A DNA stretch of 64,000 nucleotides from NCBI GenBank assembly GCA_032433765.1, contig JAVIAB010000051.1, forward strand, positions 149,361,275 to 149,425,274. Direction: 5' to 3'. This stretch comes from Megaustenia siamemsis. Lineage: Eukaryota > Mollusca > Gastropoda > Stylommatophora > Ariophantidae. Position numbers and translations under genes: made by a program. The notes beneath the pieces were generated by a model. The model did no database searches and was not told where the DNA came from. It saw nothing but the letters and a program-made list of their open reading frames with translations. Numbering within the stretch: position 1 is the first letter of the stretch; the number at the start of each line of letters is the position of its first letter. Positions 22,456-31,884 of this stretch are shown in pieces.

Positions 22456-22809
22456 GTCGCATGGCTGTGTTAGTCACCTCTAGTGACTCGGGCAGACGGT
22501 GCTCGTAAACCTGGGAAGGCCGACCGTTTAAGGGCAGAATCCCCCTACAGAAAAGATCATCTGCTGCCTTGCAGGAAGATTGGGGACAATCAAAGGCTAA
22601 GGAATGCAAACCTGAATAAAATGCTGGCTGAAATCGGATGCGCTGGGCCACTGGCGCAGAAAAAGTGCAACGTTTTAACGGGTGTTCAATCAGAGTGGAT
22701 CTGGCAGACTCTAGTTGTGATGTTCTGTCTGTGGGGGCCATCAACACACTTAACCTGACAGCTGACTCCATGTGAGAGTCTGGAATCCTACTCTGACTGA
22801 GTCCTGATC

Positions 22810-22841
<32 letters not shown>
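22456..22841 (+). repeat. Dispersed repeat H, copy 1, ending in (GA)n
   Basis: About 380 bp nearly identical to 50830-51190. It starts GCATGGCTGTGTTAGTCACC, contains AGTGACTCGGGCAGACGGTG, CTTGCAGGAAGATTGGGGAC, ATGCTGGCTGAAATCGGATG and TGTCTGTGGGGGCCATCAAC, and ends in a GA microsatellite (22812-22841). Both copies keep a partly matching + strand reading (ARKPG, RAESPYRKD, PCRKIGDNQRL, KMLAEIGC, GPLAQ), which suggests a piece of a longer coding element such as an ORF1. I do not recognise the protein. Confidence 0.8.
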
Positions 22842-22844
<3 letters not shown>

Positions 22845-22904
22845 CCGATGATTTAGTTTCTTCTTTGTTCTTTGTCATCTTTAAAGCATGCGAAGTGGGG
22901 GGAG

Positions 22905-23300
22905 GGGAGGCCGCCACGGTAGCCAAGTTGGGAAAACCACCCGACTAGGCTACCGACGTTCGGACAACCACCCGACTAGGCTACCGACGTTCGGACAACC
23001 ACCCGACTTGGCTACCGACGTTCGGACAACCACCCGACTAGGCTACCGACGTTCGGACAACCCGTGTTCGATTCCAGCTGGAAGCAACATCAATTGTCTT
23101 GCTGCTAGACTAAAAAAAATACCCCCGCGGTCGACCTAGCCCTGCGAGAAATTGGTACCGGGGTATAGTACTCTAAGAAGGTGAGGAATCGTGAGTTTCG
23201 ATGCTTGAAGCTGCAATATCCAGACGTTTCCGAGCACTTCTGGACAGGCGGCCGAGCACATATGGGTGGAAACTGGCGTGCTAAGACGGCGATTGAGGTC
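22905..23300 (+). mobile_element. SINE3, copy b, with 31-bp unit repeated four times in its tRNA-like head
   Basis: A-box-like GGTAGCCAAGTTGGG (about 22918-22932) and B box GTGTTCGATTCC (about 23064-23075) are separated by four exact-length 31-bp units at 22937-22967, 22968-22998, 22999-23029 and 23030-23060. Each contains ACCCGACTAGGCTACCGACG (one has TTGG in place of TAGG). Copy a has one unit. The body then follows copy a in reverse complement through GGCGGCCGAGCACATATGGG to GAGGTCTCGTACTTCACC. Pol III promoters tolerate only limited spacing between the boxes, so this copy is likely silent. Confidence 0.88.
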
Positions 23301-23329
23301 TCGTACTTCACCTTTATCAACCATCATAC

Positions 23330-23623
23330 TTGTCATTATGTCGTGGGTACAAATAATAATACATAAATATTATTATATGGGGAACTTCCGAGGCGATAAT
23401 AGGGAATAATAGAACAAAGAAGTATGTGTTAGCACTCGGAAAAATTGACAGACAAACAACAATAGAAAAAAACGAAGAACAATATGCATATATTGTTCTT
23501 CGTTTTTTTTCTATTGTAACCACTTCGGACCATATATTGTTCTTCGTTTTTTTCTATTGTTGTTTGTCTGTCAATTTTTCCGAGTGCTAACACATACTTC
23601 TTTGTTCTATTGTCATTATGTCG
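23330..23623. mobile_element. SINE2, copy c: palindromic insertion with 14-bp target-site duplication
   Basis: The insertion body 23344-23609 is flanked by TTGTCATTATGTCG at 23330-23343 and 23610-23623. The left part carries the antisense SINE2 3' end (AATAATAATACATAAATATT, GGGGAACTTCCGAGG). It is followed by two perfect inverted arms of 78 bp, 23408-23485 and 23534-23611 (the last bases overlap the duplication), derived from the SINE2 body (GTGTTAGCACTCGGAAAAAT on the left arm). The 48-bp loop repeats part of the arm (TATTGTTCTTCG at about 23491-23502) and holds CACTTCGGACC, the segment just after the B box. Confidence 0.88.
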
Positions 23624-25159
23624 GCGGGCGACATGATTGTCTTCATTCATCTAACAAGAAAATCAATCTCTTTTTTTTTCAATTTACAGCTCAAATTTGC
23701 AAACACAATTAAAATGGCAGTAATGAACAGGCAACCGTTTTACGTTCAGGCTTTCAGCTCTGTCTTTGTGGACAACATACATTGTTCTATTTAAAGACAT
23801 ATTCCGTTTTTTTTTATTATAATATAAAGATAGTTGTTTGTTTTTATATTTTATCAGCTGTTTGGATCATCCTTGGCAACAAAGACAAAGAACCGCCCTG
23901 TTTGATTTCCCCCCCTCCACACACACACACACACACCGACACTCCCACTAGCGTGCATTATAAGGGGAATAATTTCTAAAGCAAAATCTTCTTTCTTGTA
24001 ATTACTGCCCTGCCGGTTGATATCAATTTTAATAAGCTTCTGTTATTATTTCAAAGCAGTTACCTGTACAGATGGTTGAACATTCCCAATATGACAACAG
24101 TCCCCCTTCCCCAGGTTTATTAAGCTGGTGAATTATTTAAATGAGGAAAAAACCACTAAAATACAACAATAGAAGTATAATTAAACTGGCGTTACGTTTA
24201 CAATTGTTAAACTAGCAATAAAAGCATGTTTTTTTTTTTCCTTAATCAAAACAGGCCGCAACAAGTTTCGGTGATCTTTCATGGTTTTCTTGGTTCCGAG
24301 TATAAAATATTCAGACTCTCAGTTTATGAGCCAGAAGCTACTGTAATTATAATTATCAGTTATTATTGGCGCCAAATTTATAATGAAGATAAATTATTGT
24401 TCGCAAAGATCGACACTCCCTGGGTGCAAAGTCAAAAGTTCAAAACTCTTTGATTTCCACATGAAAAAGAACTGTGTTGCCTTAGCGTCTCTCTATCAAA
24501 GAAGCCAGCCTTCGCGTTATGAGTTTGTCTGCTTAAAGATCGGCATAATTAGTGAGCCTTTGCGTTAGTTTGGCTTTGGTATACTAGCAGTTCAAAATGT
24601 TACATTTAAAGGAGTGACTTTCGAGAAGAGAGCAGACAATTGATCAATAAATGTGAATCAATCTCTTCATCCTTCAGTGATTTTTGCGGCAACGTGAAAT
24701 GACCAATAAAAAATAGCCTTCTATTTTCAGAAGAGAGACAAATGTCATAATGAGCAATGTTACTTTCGGGGACGCTAATGTAGAGTTGTCGTGAGAAGTT
24801 TATAAATCTAGAACGACAGACTGTATGCTGTTTTCATGAACCACGGTCAAAGAAGAAAACGTCTGTTGCGCTTTTGCAGCTAAAAAACAGTAAGAACAGA
24901 ATCCCCATGTCTACTGCTGAATGCGACGAGTTACATTTCCCATATGAGCCGAGTTCTTCCTTCGACAACAGTTTATTTACAAGTAAAGACCACGAGTAAA
25001 CTGAAATTCATCAAGCTTGGTGGTTCTCCGCTATGTTTTTCAACCCTTACCCTACGGCGCCATACGCTAATTCTAGGTTACTGGAAAGCTGTTGTCTGGC
25101 AGCCGAATCGAAGAGTCGGGACAAACGTATATGTGACCTAAGTGATGAACCCAATTTGA
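23624..25159. other. About 1.5 kb without tandem repeats; no gene recognised
   Basis: One of the longer non-repetitive stretches. It contains a short (CA)n run at 23918-23936 and T runs at 23663, 23808 and 24229. ORFs are short and lack recognisable domains. Exons of a host gene cannot be excluded without comparison to transcripts. Confidence 0.4.
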
Positions 25160-28100
25160 TGAACTTGGAAACTTTTCTTCTTCTTCTTTCCTTTCTCGTT
25201 TGCCTTTCAGCTTCGAAGGGAAAATATATTTTGTTGTCATTTGCTCTTCTGTTAGCTTCGGTTGATATGTTTCCTACTGTTTCTAATGTTCCATCAATCC
25301 ATCATTTGCTCTTCTGTTAGCTTCTGTTGATATGTTTCCTACTGTTTCTAATGTTCCATTAATCCATCATTTGCTCTTCTGTTAGCTTCTGTTGATATGT
25401 TTCCTACTGTTTCTAATGTTCCATTAATCCATCATTTGCTCTTCTATTAGCTTCTGTTGATATGTTTCCTACTGTTTCTAATGTTCCATTAATCCATCAT
25501 TTGCTCTTCTGTTAGCTTCTGTTGATATGTTTCCTACTGTTTCTAATGTTCCATCAATCTATCATTTGCTCTTCTGTTAGCTTCGGTTGATATGTTTCCT
25601 ACTGTTTCTAATGTTCCATCAAGCTATCATTTGCTCTTCTGTTAGCTTCGGTTGATATGTTTCCTACTGTTTCTAATGTTCCATCAATCTATCATTTGCT
25701 CTTCTGTTAGCTTCGGTTGATATGTTTCCTACTGTTTCTAATGTTCCATCAATCTATCATTTGCTCTTCTGTTAGCTTCGGTTGATATGTTTCCTACTGT
25801 TTCTAATGTTTCATCAATCCATCATTTGCTCTTCTGTTAGCTTCTGTTGATATGTTTCCTACTGTTTCTAATGTTCCATCAATCCATCATTTGCTCTTCT
25901 GTTAGCTTCGGTTGATATGTTTCCTACTGTTTCTAATGTTCCATCAATCTATCATTTGCTCTTCTGTTAGCTTCTGTTGATATGTTTCCTACTGTTTCTA
26001 ATGTTCCATTAATCCATCATTTGCTCTTCTGTTAGCTTCGGTTGATATGTTTCCTACTGTTTCTAATGTTCCATTAATCCATCATTTGCTCTTCTGTTAG
26101 CTTCGGTTGATATGTTTCCTACTGTTTCTAATGTTCCATCAATCCATCATTTGCTCTTCTGTTAGCTTCGGTTGATATGTTTCCTACTGTTTCTAATGTT
26201 CCATCAATCCATCATTTGCTCTTCTGTTAGCTTCGGTTGATATGTTTCCTACTGTTTCTAATGTTCCATCAATCCATCATTTGCTCTTCTGTTAGCTTCG
26301 GTTGATATGTTTCCTACTGTTTCTAATGTTCCATCAATCCATCATTTGCTCTTCTGTTAGCTTCGGTTGATATGTTTCCTACTGTTTCTAATGTTCCATC
26401 AATCCATCATTTGCTCTTCTGTTAGCTTCTGTTGATATGTTTCCTACTGTTTCTAATGTTTCATCAATCCATCATTTGCTCTTCTGTTAGCTTCGGTTGA
26501 TATGTTTCCTACTGTTTCTAATGTTCCATTAATCCATCATTTGCTCTTCTGTTAGCTTCTGTTGATATGTTTCCTACTGTTTCTAATGTTTCATCAATCC
26601 ATCATTTGCTCTTCTGTTAGCTTCGGTTGATATGTTTCCTACTGTTTCTAATGTTCCATTAATCCATCATTTGCTCTTCTGTTAGGTTCTGTTGATATGT
26701 TTCCTACTGTTTCTAATGTTCCATCAATCTATCATTTGCTATTCTGTTAGCTTCTGTTGATATGTTTCCTACTGTTTCTAATGTTCCATTAATCCATCAT
26801 TTGCTCTTCTGTTAGCTTCTGTTGATATGTTTCCTACTGTTTCTAATGTTCCATCAATCCATCATTTGCTCTTCTGTTAGCTTCGGTTGATATGTTTCCT
26901 ACTGTTTCTAATGTTCCATTAATCCATCATTTGCTCTTCTGTTAGCTTCTGTTGATATGTTTCCTACTGTTTCTAATGTTTCATCAATCCATAATTTGCT
27001 CTTCTGTTAGCTTCTGTTGATATGTTTCCTACTGTTTCTAATGTTCCATTAATCCATCATTTGCTCTTCTGTTAGCTTCTGTTGATATGTTTCCTACTGT
27101 TTCTAATGTTCCATTAATCCATAATTTGCTCTTCTGTTAGCTTCTGTTGATATGTTTCCTACTGTTTCTAATGTTTCATCAATCCATCATTTGCTCTTCT
27201 GTTAGCTTCTGTTGATATGTTTCCTACTGTTTCTAATGTTCCATTAATCCATCATTTGCTCTTCTGTTAGCTTCTGTTGATATGTTTCCTACTGTTTCTA
27301 ATGTTCCATCAATCCATCATTTGCTCTTCTGTTAGTTTCTGTTGATATGTTTCCTACTGTTTCTAATGTTCCATCAATCTATCATTTGCTCTTCTGTTAG
27401 CTTCTGTTGATATGTTTCCTACTGTTTCTAATGTTCCATCAATCTATCATTTGCTCTTCTGTTAGCTTCTGTTGATATGTTTCCTACTGTTTCTAATGTT
27501 CCATCAATCTATCATTTGCTCTTCTGTTAGCTTCTGTTGATATGTTTCCTACTGTTTCTAATGTTCCATTAATCCATCATTTGCTCTTCTGTTAGCTTCT
27601 GTTGATATGTTTCCTACTGTTTCTAATGTTCCATCAATCCATCATTTGCTCTTCTGTTAGTTTCTGTTGATATGTTTCCTACTGTTTCTAATGTTCCATC
27701 AATCTATCATTTGCTCTTCTGTTAGCTTCTGTTGATATGTTTCCTACTGTTTCTAATGTTCCATCAATCCATCATTTGCTCTTCTGTTAGCTTCTGTTGA
27801 TATGTTTCCTACAGTTTCTAATGTTCCATCAATCCATCATTTGCTCTTCTGTTAGCTTCTGTTGATATGTTTCCTACAGTTTCTAATGTTCCATCAATCC
27901 ATCATTTGCTCTTCTGTCAGCTTCTCATGCTGTTGTTTCCTACAGTTTCTAATGTTCCATCAATCCATCATTTGCTCTTCTGTCAGCTTCTCATGCTGTT
28001 GTTTCCTACAGTTTCTAATGTTCCATCAATCCATCATTTGCTCTTCTGTTAGCTTCTGTTGATATGTTTCCTACAGTTTCTAATGTTCCATCAATCCATC

Positions 28101-28345
28101 ATTTGCTCTTCTGTCAGCTTCTCATGCTGTTGTTTCCTACAGTTTCTAATGTTCCATCAATCCATCATTTGCTCTTCTGTCAGCTTCTCATGCTGTTGTT
28201 TCCTACAGTTTCTAATGTTCCATCAATCCATCATTTGCTCTTCTGTCAACTTCTCATGCTGTTGTTTCCTAATGCTATTTATACTGTTCCATCAATCCCT
28301 ATTGTTCATGGTCGGCACTTTGATCTGGTGTTGTCACCAACTTGT
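25160..28345 (-). mobile_element. LINE-F 3' fragment carrying a 3-kb internal tandem amplification
   Basis: Both flanks of the array are LINE-F. On the left (25165-25245) TTTCCTTTCTCGTTTGCCTT and CAGCTTCGAAGGGAAAATAT align with the LINE-F terminus at 33.4, 42.2 and 60.8 kb. On the right (28262-28345) TCCATCAATCCCTATTGTTC, ATGGTCGGCACTTTGATCTG and GTGTTGTC align with the next, more upstream part. On the minus strand the unit reads DGTLETVGNISTEANRRAND, which matches KGILESLGGITSEEANRRAK in the 42.2-kb copy. The array is thus an amplified slice of this coding tail. Confidence 0.85.
25245..28290. repeat. 65-bp tandem array of about 3 kb, about 47 copies
   Basis: CATTTGCTCTTCTGTTAGCT then TCTGTTGATATGTTTCCTACTG and TTTCTAATGTTCCATCAATC repeat every 65 bp (26161 and 26226). 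Variation is confined to a few sites (CTTCGG/CTTCTG, CCATTAAT/CCATCAAT). The right end (27915-28260) switches to a 66-bp variant with TGTCAGCTTCTCATGCTGTT, which keeps a frame open across units. The source is LINE-F. Confidence 0.95.
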
Positions 28346-28939
28346 ATATTAAGAGTAATAATGTTTTTTTTTTTCCCTTTTGGAAACTATCACGGAACTC
28401 GTAACTGGCTTGCTGCCCCCGTTTTTTTTTTTTAAAACAAATCTCATTAGATAAATATGATGATACAATATAATTAAACAGATAATATTCATTCCACAAA
28501 TGTAAAAACACGAGAGCGCCAGACGTCTGGAGATCTCAGCATTTTATCGTTTTATAGGATGAGATGATAACGTTTCAATAAACATATTTTTAAGACAAAA
28601 AAGTCCTGGAGTAAAAGTGTGGCTGCGTGTCGTTGGTGGTTTTCGCCTTCCTATTGGATCGATCCTTCAGCATGCTATTATAGCACTGCATTGTGGTTTA
28701 CGTGGTCTCTCACACTTTATATTTTCTATGTGTAGCAGTTTAGGGATATCGATGATATGTATCTAGAGCACAGTCTGGGCAAACAAACTATTTCTACTGA
28801 AAATAGCGACACTTGGTACCCATTTTCATCCTCTTAAATTTCGAAACATGAACAAAAAAAATCAAAAAAATTCTTAGTGCGTGTGTATTTCATGGACACC
28901 TATAAAGACGATTTTTATTTGAAGTTTCCTTGTCCAGAG
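28346..28939. other. Spacer with homopolymer runs, no gene seen
   Basis: T runs near 28364 and 28422 and A runs near 28853. Nothing recognisable as coding. Confidence 0.45.
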
Positions 28940-29493
28940 ATGGGATGGGAAGGGAGCCAGATAATAGTACATGAATATTATTATAGCGGTAAACTTCCGG
29001 TCTGATAATCAGCGAATCAGTTCAGAGGAAGAGGTATGTTTACAGCACTCGGAAAATATGACAAATAATCAACAACAGAAAAAAAAAACAAAGAACAATA
29101 TATGGTCCGAAGCAGAATCGAACCCTGCTCCTTGGCACTGCGCCTTGCCACGAAAAGACAAATGCTAGGGAACACTACTAACTCGGCTAACTACATTACT
29201 TCACAGTATCTTCCTCATTTTTTGGAAAGCTGAGCCATTCTGCATCTCACCTCTGCTGTACATCTGCCATCTGAGGTTAACATTGTTCCCAAATATTTAA
29301 ATTTTGTATTTAGCCGAGTTGGCAGTGTTCCCTAGCGTTCGGCTTTTCATGGCAAGGCGCTGTGCCAAGGAGTACAGGTTCGATCCCGCTTCGGACTATA
29401 TATTGTTCTTTATTTTTTTTCCTGTTGTTGATTATTTGTCATCTTTTCCGAGTGTTGTAAACATACCTCTTCCTCTGTATGGGATGGGAAGGG
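28940..29493. mobile_element. SINE2, copy d: inverted pair flanked by 15-bp target-site duplication
   Basis: ATGGGATGGGAAGGG occurs at 28940-28954 and 29479-29493. Between them are an antisense full-length SINE2 (28955-29203), about 100 bp of LINE-A RT sequence in minus orientation (29205-29310; compare CACAGTATCTTCCCCATTTT at about 32626), and a sense SINE2 (29312-29478) ending at CCTCTTCCTCTG. The sense head has an A box TAGCCGAGTTGG (29312-29323) and a B box GGTTCGATCCC (about 29377-29387). The two SINE copies are roughly 88% alike by eye, so this pair is older than the palindrome at 23.3 kb. Confidence 0.82.
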
Positions 29494-29649
29494 TGTATCG
29501 GCACCTACGTGTTATTTTCTATATCAAGTGCACAAATGTGCTATCTATATTCATCCCTTTAAAATAATAATTTTGCAAATAAAAATATTGTTTAATGGTT
29601 TCCACGTCACAGAAGGGATATAATCCCCTAAAGTACAGGTCGTCAAACT

Positions 29650-29820
29650 GTGCTCCGCGAGCCGAGGTGCTCCACGAGCTCAGGTGCTTCACGAGCCCAG
29701 GTGCTCCACGAGCTCAGGTGCTCCACGAGCCCAGGTGCTCCACGAGCCCAGGTGCTCCACGAGCTCAGGTGCTCCACGAGCCCAGGTGCTCCACGAGCCC
29801 AGGTGCTCTGCAAGCACCAG
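29650..29820. repeat. 17-bp tandem repeat, ten copies
   Basis: GTGCTCCACGAGCCCAG and GTGCTCCACGAGCTCAG alternate irregularly. The first unit, GTGCTCCGCGAGCCGAG, is the subterminal sequence of the hAT end, so the repeat grew out of the transposon terminus. Confidence 0.93.
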
Positions 29821-29991
29821 AATTATAATTATCATCATCAAGTGCCATGTCTGGCGTATGCGATGTTTGTCCACAAACCTCTACCCACAGTACAACTCAT
29901 CAACTTCGCCACTGTTCTACCACAATGTTAAGCTAATATTATTTCTCTATGTCGCTCAAGATCTCTCTTTCCCTCTTTTCATTGGAGCTTT
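29821..29991 (-). mobile_element. LINE-A 3' fragment inside the hAT remnant
   Basis: ATCATCATCAAGTGCCATGT, GGCGTATGCGATG, then TCTACCCACAGTAC and AGATCTCTCTTTCCCTCTTT parallel the minus-strand LINE-A end at 61.2-61.4 kb, with many substitutions. Confidence 0.6.
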
Positions 29992-30123
29992 GTCAAACAA
30001 GAATACCCAGATGTAGGCAAGAAGGTCCTACGAGTTTTAGCTCCGTTTGCGACTACCAACTTATGTGAGACCGAGTTTTCAACATTGGCAGCCATCAAAA
30101 CCAAATACAGATCACATGTGGAC

Positions 30124-30181
<58 letters not shown>

Positions 30182-30288
30182 GAATAGCAATTTCCAAACT
30201 TGTGCCCAGATTTGAAGACCTAATAAGGATAAAACAAGCTCTTTCTTCCCATTGTGTTACCCGAATAAAATATCACAATGGAAGTTGA
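29992..30288 (+). pseudogene. hAT transposase C-terminal dimerisation domain, with in-frame (GA)n
   Basis: The reading frame gives EYPDVGKKVLRVLAPFATTN, then LCETEFSTLAAIKTKYRSHV, a run of Arg-Glu dipeptides, and RIAISKLVPRFEDLIRIKQA up to a stop at 30286-30288. This is the hAT C-terminal domain as found in ZBED- and FAM200-like proteins (conserved Y-P, L-x-P-F-A-T-T-x-L-C-E and I-K-T-K-Y-R-S). The acidic linker that normally joins R-S-x-V-D-A-E to R-x-A-I-S is replaced by a GA microsatellite of about 50 bp (30128-30178). There is no start codon, zinc finger or catalytic core upstream. Confidence 0.82.
30128..30178. repeat. (GA)n microsatellite
   Basis: An uninterrupted GA run inside the hAT coding remnant, read as alternating Arg and Glu. 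Confidence 0.95.
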
Positions 30289-30299
30289 TTCAGGTTAAA

Positions 30300-31160
30300 A
30301 ATGACACTGACCTATTTAACGTATACCCAAAACATTAGTTTATTAATTTACTTTAAATATGCTGTTAAAATATGTTTTTATTACATTATTGATATAAGGT
30401 GCTGCCGCGGTAATTTGTGTTTGAGAGTTACCGCACCTTTGAGTGACAACGTTAGACAAGCACTGCCCTTTCATTATTTTATGAGCTGGGTCTAACGGCG
30501 CAGATATCGCATCTTGTAAACAGCGCCAACACGCAACTATGCCTATTTAACACCTTTTTAAGACCAACAGCGAAGGGTCAACACATACACAAAGACGAGA
30601 TGAACAGTGTGTACCAGACTTAGGACGACATACAGGCCGTGAACCATGAAACAGAGCAGAAATGTTATAAATACACCACAACGCATGCAGACAGGTAGAG
30701 CTGCTGACTGCTGTGTCTAGCCCTGGCCTACAACAAGAAAGAAAGAGGAAATGTTAACATCTACAAACAAGAGAGACACTCAAGTTACTAAACAAATATC
30801 GTGAAGAATGAAAATACGACAATTCTTAAGGTTTAAGTCCTGTGATTACAAAGGCTCTAAATCAGAGGGAACAGAATAGGGCATCTGAGAATGAGATTTG
30901 AGGTGTGTTTGTGCAACTACTTGCAGGAACTGCAAGTGTGTATAACCTGCATCTGTTGCTAAAACAACCCTTGCACACATCGGCTTATCCACAGAGCACT
31001 GAGATTAATTTTATCAACAAATAATCAATCGCGAACCACACCTAAACATACGACGCTAATATTTCACCGAACTACTGACTTATCATTATGATTGCTTGCT
31101 ACCAACCGTCTGTCAGGACGACAAATACCATTATTGTTTTTATTATTACACATAGGATGC
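30300..31160. other. Spacer, no gene recognised
   Basis: A mostly non-repetitive stretch. At 30526-30580 AACACGCAACTATGCC and ACACCTTTTTAAGACC faintly recall dispersed repeat G, too weak to call. Confidence 0.4.
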
Positions 31161-31162
31161 GT

Positions 31163-31880
31163 TATTTCAACACATCATCATCAAGTACCATGCCTGCTGG
31201 CGTAGGTGATCATATCTCCCCACGAACTTCGTCTCGACAGTTATTTATTATTTCTGTTGTTGACCTTCTGCCAAGCCATTCTCTTAAGCTGTCTGGTATC
31301 TTTTCTCTTTGCTTTCCTCTATCTTTTCGTCCCTCAATTTTCCCAGTTGTTACAATTTATTCCAGCTGTTCTCTTCTCATTAAAAAACAAAAGTAAAGTG
31401 TCCCCGTCACGCCAAGTGGCGTATAGGGAATATGGTGTTAGTGACCATAAATTTTACAGACCCTCGGCACATGATTTTTGAGGTAATGTGGTCGGCATTA
31501 CGCCCGTGCCGCTTTACTTTTCCAGAAAAAAATCCGGTACCCATTAAAGGCTGGATGAACCGGAGCCGTCGGTTGGGATCGAACCTTACCTCTTGTCCTT
31601 TGTAGTCCAGTTTACTAACCACTGAGCTATCGCGGCTCCCTTATCTTCTCATTACATGGCCAAAAAATGATGATTGTTCCTTCCTAGTATTGGAAATTAA
31701 CTCTTTTTTTTTTGCTTTGGCCTCTTTCAGAACGTTATCATTACTCTTTTAAGCTGTCCATGGAATTCTCAACATTTTTCTGTGAAACCACATTTCTAAT
31801 GCCTCCAGTAATTTCTTTTTTCTATTGTCCATATTCACACTTATATGTTAAGACTGGCTCTACATAACATTTTTGTTATT
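31163..31880 (-). mobile_element. LINE-A' 3' fragment interrupted by a SINE1
   Basis: It is split into 31163-31382 (3' terminus: CATCATCATCAAGTACCATG, then GGCGTAGGTGATCATATC) and 31644-31880 (upstream part; the minus strand gives VEPVLTY and an ENSMDSLKE region with frameshifts). The SINE at 31383-31643 inserted between them and duplicated 11 bp of LINE sequence. Confidence 0.78.
31372..31654 (-). mobile_element. SINE1, copy D, nested in a LINE with 11-bp target-site duplication
   Basis: TCTTCTCATTA at 31372-31382 and 31644-31654 flanks a 261-bp SINE1. The minus strand starts GAGCCGCGATAGCTCAGTGG, has a B box GGTTCGATCCC (about 31575-31585), and ends GGGGACACTTTACTTTTG and T-rich sequence. 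Removing the SINE and one duplication restores the LINE reading across the join, which fixes the order of events. Confidence 0.9.
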
Positions 31881-31884
31881 ATTG

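Larger units (their letters stand above)
29636..30290 (+). mobile_element. hAT DNA transposon remnant
   Basis: CAGGTCGTCAAACTGTGCTC followed by CGCGAG at 29636-29661 looks like the terminal inverted repeat of hAT elements. 29992-30288 encodes the transposase dimerisation domain. In between are a 17-bp tandem expansion and a LINE-A 3' fragment. No reliable right terminus was found: a weak candidate lies near 30440-30470 but the flanks do not give an 8-bp duplication. Confidence 0.6.

Noticed and set aside
23181..23366. Short ORFs in SINE3 and repeat H as small host proteins
   Set aside because: They lie within dispersed repeats present elsewhere in the window and are not preserved as a single frame between copies of SINE3.
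29312..29400. Genuine tRNA gene at the A- and B-box pair
   Set aside because: The segment does not close into a clover leaf with an acceptor stem, it runs on into a conserved non-tRNA body, and related copies occur elsewhere. It is a SINE head. The same applies to SINE1 and SINE3.
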